This document shows positions 59,359-64,000 of a stretch of 64,000 bases of DNA, in pieces. Each line of letters begins with the position of its first letter. The first letter of the stretch is position 1. The DNA is from Sphingobium sp. GTDB lineage: Bacteria > Pseudomonadota > Alphaproteobacteria > Sphingomonadales > Sphingomonadaceae. Where the stretch lies: assembly GCA_003248935.1 (NCBI GenBank), contig QFQF01000002.1, positions 62,001 through 126,000 on the forward strand, read 5' to 3'. The notes beneath the pieces are model-generated. The model was not told where the DNA came from and searched no databases. It was given only the letters and a program-made list of their open reading frames with translations. Made by a program: the position numbers and the translations under genes.

Positions 59359-60033
59359 ATGCGCCCTTTCCTGTTCGCTGCCCTGTCGTTCGTCCTGCTG
59401 TGTTCCGGCTCCCTGTCCGCCCGGCCCGCCTCCGGCGCCGGGCCGGGACTGGTGCGCGTGCGGCTGGAAACGAGCGAGGGGCCGATCGTCGTCGCGCTCG
59501 ACACCCGCCGGGCGCCGAAGACGACGGCCAATTTTCTTTCCTATGTCGATGACGGGCGGCTCGACGGCACGACCTTCTATCGCGCGGCGCGGCGCAAGTC
59601 CGATCCGCGCTTCGGCTTCATTCAGGGGGGCATCGACACCGACTGGCGCCGGGCGCTGCCGCCGGTCGAGCTGGAGCCGACATCCCGTACCGGCCTCACC
59701 CATCTGGATGCGACCATTTCCATGGCGCGCAGCGATCGGCCGAATTCGGCGATGGGCAATTTCTTCATCACGGTCGGCGCTACGCCGAACATGGACGCGG
59801 CGGGCGCGTATCAGGGCTATGCCGCGTTTGGGCGGGTCGTGGGGGGCATGGACGCCGTGCGGCGGATACTGGCGAAACCGACCGGTGGTGGCCGGGGCCC
59901 GATGCGGGGGCAGAAGCTGTTCGATCCCGTGATCCTGCGCAAGGCCGTCCGTCTGGACGGCAAGGCGAAGCCGACGGGCGGGCCGCGCCCGTGGCTGCTT
60001 CAGATCCGCCCGCCCGCGAAGAAGCCGCAGTAA
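59359..60033 (+). CDS. Exported cyclophilin-type peptidyl-prolyl isomerase
   Basis: 224-residue PPIase with an N-terminal signal (FLFAALSFVLLCSGSLSA) and a cyclophilin domain: SEGPIVVALDTRRAPKTTANFLSYV, FGFIQGG, ARSDRPNSAMGNFFITVGATPNMD and GYAAFGRVVGGMDAVRRI. The isomerase accelerates proline turns in exported proteins. A Cys in the signal region (LLCSGS) could make it a lipoprotein, but the lipobox is imperfect. The 3' end carries a 25-residue Pro/Lys-rich tail. Divergent from pyrB, convergent with ruvX. Confidence 0.9.
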   Translation: MRPFLFAALSFVLLCSGSLSARPASGAGPGLVRVRLETSEGPIVVALDTRRAPKTTANFLSYVDDGRLDGTTFYRAARRKSDPRFGFIQGGIDTDWRRALPPVELEPTSRTGLTHLDATISMARSDRPNSAMGNFFITVGATPNMDAAGAYQGYAAFGRVVGGMDAVRRILAKPTGGGRGPMRGQKLFDPVILRKAVRLDGKAKPTGGPRPWLLQIRPPAKKPQ

Positions 60034-60045
60034 AGGGCTGGACGG

Positions 60046-60507
60046 TCAGAAGGCCGTGAGGCCGTCGATCGCACCCTGAAGGATGTAGCTGGCGGCAAGC
60101 TTGTCGACCAGTTCGCCGCGCCGGGCGCGACTGGCGTCGGCCTCCAGCAGGGTGCGGGTCACGGCCTGCGTCGACCAGCGTTCGTCCCACAGCAGGATCG
60201 GCCGGCCAAGGTCGGCAAGGTTGCGGGCGAAGGCGCGGGACGCCTGGCTGCGCGGCGATTCGCTGCCGTCGAGGTTCAGCGGCAGGCCGATGACCGCGCC
60301 CTTCACCTGCTGCTCGTCCATGAAGGCGGCCAGCGTCGCCTTGTCGCGCGTGAACTTGCCCCGGGCGATGGTGTGCGCGGCGCTGGCGATCGTCCAGCCC
60401 GCGTCGCACAGGGCAAGGCCGATGGTCTTCGTCCCCACGTCCATCCCGATCAGGCGCCCCCCCTGCGACAACGCCTCGCGGAAAGCGGCCCTGTCGGTCG
60501 TGATCAT
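60046..60507 (-). CDS. ruvX: Putative pre-16S rRNA nuclease RuvX (YqgF)
   Basis: 153-residue RNase H-fold protein of the YqgF/RuvX family implicated in pre-16S rRNA 5' maturation. GGRLIGMDVGTKTIGLALCD carries the first Asp, KGAVIGLPLNLDGSESPRSQASRAFA the centre, LLWDERWSTQAVTRTLLEAD the Glu and the final DKLAASYILQGAIDG the last Asp. ATG 60507 overlaps the upstream DUF3089 gene by four bases. The start is chosen from family length. Confidence 0.94.
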   Translation of the reverse strand: MITTDRAAFREALSQGGRLIGMDVGTKTIGLALCDAGWTIASAAHTIARGKFTRDKATLAAFMDEQQVKGAVIGLPLNLDGSESPRSQASRAFARNLADLGRPILLWDERWSTQAVTRTLLEADASRARRGELVDKLAASYILQGAIDGLTAF

Positions 60508-61589
60508 GGCGCAGGTGCCACGAAAGACGCCAGCCTTTCGCTTACGTCGCGGCGGATGTCCGCCCAGAACAGCCCATAGTCGTATACGTGATAGTTGTTG
60601 CCCGGGAGCACGAGCGGGCCGAGGGCGGGCGGGGCTCCGATCATCAGGAAGCCGTGCGCGTCGCAGCGCGCGGGCACTGCGCCCGGCACCATCCGCGACT
60701 GGCCCGGCACGTCGGCCAGGACCAGCGTGCCCAGGTTGCGGGACGCGGCGGCCGCGCTGTCGGGCGTTCCGGTGAGGGGATTGACGCACAGCATCTTCGT
60801 GCCGCGCCGGGGCTTGCCGGTCAGGCCGGGGCCGCGATCATAGGCCTCCGATATCGCCGAGGGATCGGCGGGTTCGGCGAAGCTTTGCCAGCTCAGCACG
60901 CAGCCCGCCTCGCTCCGCCGGGTGCAGCCGGGAAGGCCGAGCGCGGGAAGGTCCGCCTCTATCGAGACCGGCCATCCGGCCAGATAGACCGCCGCCACCC
61001 GCCGCGCGACCGGCGTTCCGGCGATGGTCTCATGCAACAGGCGCATCAGGTGCAGCGATCCCTGGCTGTGCCCGGCCAGCACGATCGGCCCCTCCGGATT
61101 CTGCGCGAGAAAGGCGGCGAAGGCGGCGGCGATGTCGCGATAGGCGGCGTCGAGCGCGCGCTTGCCCGCCGGAATGTCGGTCAGGAACGCGCCGAAATGC
61201 GCCTGCCGGTATTTGGGCGCCCATATCCCGCCCGCCGCATTGAACGCGCTCGCCTGTCCGCGCAGGAACTGGGCGGCCTGGGCCAGCGCCTCCCGGTCGT
61301 CGAGGCGCATGTTCCATCGCGCGCTGTTGAAGGACGCGAAGTAGGAGGTGGGGTGGACGAAGAATATCGCGGCCCGTCCGGCGCCTTCGCGCGCGACGCC
61401 CGGGGGCGTCCACAGCGCCGGATTGCCCTTCACGATGTCGGGACGGGCGAACCAGAGGTCGCGGCGTTCCTCATAATCCGCCGCATCGAGCGTGCGCGGT
61501 TCCGTGAACGGTGCGGTAGGCACCATCGTGGCGGTCAGCAACTGCTGGCCCCACAGGCGATAGGCGAGGGCGGAGGCCAGTGCCAGCAC
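60504..61589 (-). CDS. DUF3089 alpha/beta-hydrolase, membrane-anchored
   Basis: 361-residue (or 374-residue) hydrolase of the DUF3089 family. The nucleophile elbow is AGHSQGSLHL and the protein has IFFVHPTSYFASFNSARWN near the start. GTG 61589 is the only usual start; however, the frame continues upstream to a CTG at 61628 with GGAG 7 bases before it, giving ARKFLYVVTGLIVLALASALAYRLWG, a complete signal anchor. A CTG start may therefore be used. Function unknown; its stop overlaps the ruvX start. Confidence 0.85.
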   Translation of the reverse strand: MLALASALAYRLWGQQLLTATMVPTAPFTEPRTLDAADYEERRDLWFARPDIVKGNPALWTPPGVAREGAGRAAIFFVHPTSYFASFNSARWNMRLDDREALAQAAQFLRGQASAFNAAGGIWAPKYRQAHFGAFLTDIPAGKRALDAAYRDIAAAFAAFLAQNPEGPIVLAGHSQGSLHLMRLLHETIAGTPVARRVAAVYLAGWPVSIEADLPALGLPGCTRRSEAGCVLSWQSFAEPADPSAISEAYDRGPGLTGKPRRGTKMLCVNPLTGTPDSAAAASRNLGTLVLADVPGQSRMVPGAVPARCDAHGFLMIGAPPALGPLVLPGNNYHVYDYGLFWADIRRDVSERLASFVAPAP

Positions 61590-61797
61590 GATCAGCCCAG
61601 TAACGACATAAAGGAATTTCCTGGCCAGTGGACGGCTCCATCTCCATCAGTGGGCCATCTCCACCGATTGCGGCAAGCGCAATCAACGTGTCCCCGGTTG
61701 CGTAATCTGCATGTCCTGTCCGTTCGCCGCCTAGCGCCTGCATCGTTACGGGGCAATCGCGCTTGAAGCGTCAGGCCCGCGATGCTAGCGGCGGGCC

Positions 61798-62085
61798 ATG
61801 TCCATTGACCTTCAGACAGTGAAGAAGATCGCCGGGCTCGCGCGGATTTCCGTCAGCGATGCCGAGGCGGAGGCTATCGTGCCGGAACTCAACAATATTC
61901 TCGGCTTCGTCGAGCAATTGGGAGAGGTCGACGTGAGCGGCGTGGAGCCGATGACGGCGGTCATCCCCAATCATCTGCGCCTGCGCGACGACGTCATCAC
62001 CGACGGCGATGTACGCGACAGGGTGCTGGCGAACGCCCCCCAGGCCGAGCATGGCTTCTTCGCGGTTCCCAAGGTGATCGAATGA
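61798..62085 (+). CDS. gatC: Glutamyl/aspartyl-tRNA amidotransferase subunit C
   Basis: 95-residue GatC, which stabilises GatA in the transamidation of Glu-tRNAGln and Asp-tRNAAsn. Typical features: VKKIAGLARISVSDAEAEAIVPELNNILGFVEQL, EPMT, LRDDVITDGDVRDRVLANAPQAEHGFFAVPKVIE. Overlaps gatA by four bases (ATGA). Confidence 0.97.
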   Translation: MSIDLQTVKKIAGLARISVSDAEAEAIVPELNNILGFVEQLGEVDVSGVEPMTAVIPNHLRLRDDVITDGDVRDRVLANAPQAEHGFFAVPKVIE

Positions 62086-63566
62086 GCGGCGCCCTTACCG
62101 ACCTGACGGTCGCGGAGATCCGCGACGGCTTCCGCGCGGGAGAATTTTCGGCGCGTGAGGTGGCGGAGGCGTTCAACGCCAATGTCGCCGCCGCGAAGGC
62201 GCTGAACGCCTTTATCGTCGAGACGCCCGATCATGCGCTGGCCGCCGCCGATGCCGCCGACAAGGCGCGTGCTGCCGGTGACCTCAAGCCGCTGTCCGGC
62301 GTGCCGATCGGCATGAAGGATCTGTTCTGTACGCAGGGCGTGCAGACGACGGCGGCCAGTCACATGCTGGAGGGGTTCACCCCTACCTATGAAGCGACCG
62401 TCTCCGCCAATCTCTGGCAGGCGGGCGCTGGCATGCTGGGCAAGCTGAACCTCGACCAGTTCGCCATGGGTTCCTCGAACGAGACCAGCTATTTCGGCAA
62501 TGTGATCTCGCCCTGGCGGCGCAACGATGGCGGTAATGCGGCGCTGGCGCCGGGCGGGTCGTCGGGCGGCAGCTCGGCGGCGATCTCCGCGCGCCTCTGT
62601 CCGGCGGCGACCGGCACCGACACCGGTGGATCGATCCGCCAGCCCGCCGCCTTTACCGGCATTTCGGGCATCAAGCCGACCTATGGCCGCTGCTCGCGCT
62701 GGGGCATCGTCGCATTCGCCAGTTCGCTTGACCAGGCGGGGCCGATGGCCCGCACGGTGAAGGACAACGCGATCCTGCTGGAGGCGATGGCCGGGTTCGA
62801 TGCCAAGGACGCGACCTCGCTCGACCTGCCCGTGCCGCCGTGGGAAGCGGGCCTGTCCGCCGACCTCTCCGGCAAGACGGTCGGCATCCCGAAGGAATAC
62901 CGGCCCGATGGCCTGAATGCCGAGATCGCGGCGCTGTGGGATCAGGGCATCGCCTGGCTGAAGGATGCGGGCGCGCGGATCGTCGACGTCTCGCTGCCGC
63001 ACACGCAATATGCGCTGCCGGCCTATTACATCATCGCCCCGGCCGAAGCGTCGTCGAACCTCGCCCGCTATGACGGCGTGCGTTACGGTCAGCGCGAGCT
63101 GCCCGACGGTGCGGGCCTTCAGGACATGTATGCCGCGACGCGCGCCGCCGGTTTCGGCGCGGAGGTGAAGCGCCGTATCCTGATCGGCACCTATGTGCTG
63201 TCGGCCGGTTTCTACGACGCCTATTATACCCAGGCGCAGAAGGTCCGGGCGCTGATCGCGCGTGATTTCGAGAAGGCGTGGGAAAGCTGTGACCTGCTGC
63301 TGACGCCGACGGCGCCGAGTGCGGCCTTTGCACTGGGCGAGAAACAGGCTGATCCGCTTGCCATGTACCTGAACGATGTGTTCACGGTGCCCGCGAGCCT
63401 TGCCGGCCTGCCCGCGATGTCGGTGCCGGGCGGCGTCGATTCGCACGGGCTGCCGCTGGGCCTGCAGATCATCGGCAAGGCGCTCGACGAGCAGAGCGTG
63501 CTGAACGCGGGCCTCGCCATCGAGGAACGCGCAGGCTTTGTTGCGAGGCCTGCACGCTGGTGGTGA
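62082..63566 (+). CDS. gatA: Glutamyl/aspartyl-tRNA amidotransferase subunit A
   Basis: 494-residue amidase that hydrolyses glutamine for tRNA-dependent amidation. The Ser-cisSer-Lys triad is visible: Lys79 in GMKD, Ser160 in APGGSSGGS and Ser184 in TDTGGSIRQPA. The C-terminal MSVPGG and GLPLGLQIIG match GatA. gatB is expected elsewhere, downstream of the window or unlinked. The GTG of the next gene overlaps the gatA stop. Confidence 0.97.
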   Translation: MSGALTDLTVAEIRDGFRAGEFSAREVAEAFNANVAAAKALNAFIVETPDHALAAADAADKARAAGDLKPLSGVPIGMKDLFCTQGVQTTAASHMLEGFTPTYEATVSANLWQAGAGMLGKLNLDQFAMGSSNETSYFGNVISPWRRNDGGNAALAPGGSSGGSSAAISARLCPAATGTDTGGSIRQPAAFTGISGIKPTYGRCSRWGIVAFASSLDQAGPMARTVKDNAILLEAMAGFDAKDATSLDLPVPPWEAGLSADLSGKTVGIPKEYRPDGLNAEIAALWDQGIAWLKDAGARIVDVSLPHTQYALPAYYIIAPAEASSNLARYDGVRYGQRELPDGAGLQDMYAATRAAGFGAEVKRRILIGTYVLSAGFYDAYYTQAQKVRALIARDFEKAWESCDLLLTPTAPSAAFALGEKQADPLAMYLNDVFTVPASLAGLPAMSVPGGVDSHGLPLGLQIIGKALDEQSVLNAGLAIEERAGFVARPARWW

Positions 63567-63979
63567 AGCATAGCGGGGTTTCCGAAGCGAATCTGGAGGT
63601 CCTGCGGGAAGCGCAGGCGGCCTTCAACGCCGTGTTCGGAACCTTGCTGTGTGCCGGTATCGGCCATGCCCTGACGGCGATCAACGACCGGGTGTTCGAC
63701 ATCGCGATGGTGATCGATTTCCTGCTTGCGGTCGCCTGGTTCGCGGTGGCGCTGTGCATCGGCAATCAGGCGATGCTGCGCGGCGAGCAGCGCAAGGGCA
63801 TGGTGCTGCTCGTAACGGCGTGCATGGCCGGGCTGGTGGCGTTCGTCGCCGGGCAGGCGCTGGGGCTCGACAACGCCCTGTTGCGGCTGTTGACGGGGGC
63901 ATGGGTGGCGACATTGCTGGGCAGCAATGCAACCGTGTCGCTGATCGACTATATTCAACGGCGCGGCGGGCAGCGCTGA
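63560..63979 (+). CDS. Small hydrophobic protein, function unknown
   Basis: 139-residue membrane protein with four hydrophobic segments (about 26-44, 50-68, 79-98 and 104-126) and a short basic C-terminus. No family recognised. It starts at GTG 63560 or 63563, overlapping the gatA stop, so it is translationally coupled to gatA. Confidence 0.72.
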   Translation: MVKHSGVSEANLEVLREAQAAFNAVFGTLLCAGIGHALTAINDRVFDIAMVIDFLLAVAWFAVALCIGNQAMLRGEQRKGMVLLVTACMAGLVAFVAGQALGLDNALLRLLTGAWVATLLGSNATVSLIDYIQRRGGQR

Positions 63980-64000
63980 GCGCCGGCAGGCGATGACGGT

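Noticed and set aside
1..64000. CRISPR arrays, insertion sequences, prophage, tRNA or rRNA genes
   Set aside because: Looked for direct-repeat arrays, transposase motifs and cloverleaf-like sequences while reading; none convincing.

Overview
The window reads as one continuous chromosomal stretch from a high-GC alphaproteobacterium of the sphingomonad type. The evidence is the gene families present: GapR (DUF2312), DUF1244, DUF1465/RcdA, UrcA, three TonB-dependent receptors, a GelC/GelD/GelF-like polysaccharide export set, and an inactive-looking dihydroorotase fused into an operon with pyrB. I saw no rRNA, tRNA, CRISPR array, transposase or phage gene.

Layout. 1-901: the 3' part of a GH12-like lipoprotein gene is cut by the window edge. 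1069-3381 (minus): ruvC, yebC, a YbjQ-family gene, gapR and a DUF1244 gene. 3477-6907 (plus): pyruvate kinase, RidA, an ArsC-like reductase and a secreted glycerophosphodiesterase. 6980-11247: an Rrf2 regulator, an RBBP9-type hydrolase, YezD and a TonB receptor, probably a small nutrient (sulfur?) scavenging group in which two promoter regions share a TCTA-N9-TAGA motif. 11433-12880: tandem DUF2807 genes behind a perfect operator-like palindrome. 13011-19932: RcdA-like gene and tamAB. 20025-25198: HisN-like phosphatase, a HpcH/HpaI-family lyase, a second TonB receptor and a periplasmic RidA. 25260-28287 (minus): glnB-glnA with a sigma54-like promoter, and map. 28376-34724: CinA-like protein, UrcA, third TonB receptor, GNAT, TSUP exporter.

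34963-51637 is the surface-polysaccharide region. Two GH5 lipoproteins flank a nucleotide-sugar operon (rfbF, an SDR, an RmlC-like epimerase and a SAF-domain dehydrogenase), followed by a glycosyltransferase, a Wzy-like polymerase, a MshEN-BY-kinase-like protein that has lost its Walker A lysine, a Wzz-like chain-length protein, an AAA+ ATPase, a beta-barrel protein and a divergently transcribed Wza-like lipoprotein. No initiating transferase or flippase is visible, so the locus either continues elsewhere or borrows those steps.

52001-63979: exonuclease III, two SPOR-domain proteins around a ParA-like ATPase and a ribbon-helix-helix protein, pyrB with an inactive pyrC-like partner, a cyclophilin, ruvX, a DUF3089 hydrolase, gatCA and a small membrane protein.

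The most novel-looking items are the MshEN-pseudokinase in the polysaccharide operon (both 24-residue cyclic-di-GMP motif frames are present with the exact 5-residue spacer, the first intact), the incomplete CDP-sugar operon, the ParA/RHH/SPOR module, and the shared TCTA-N9-TAGA motif.
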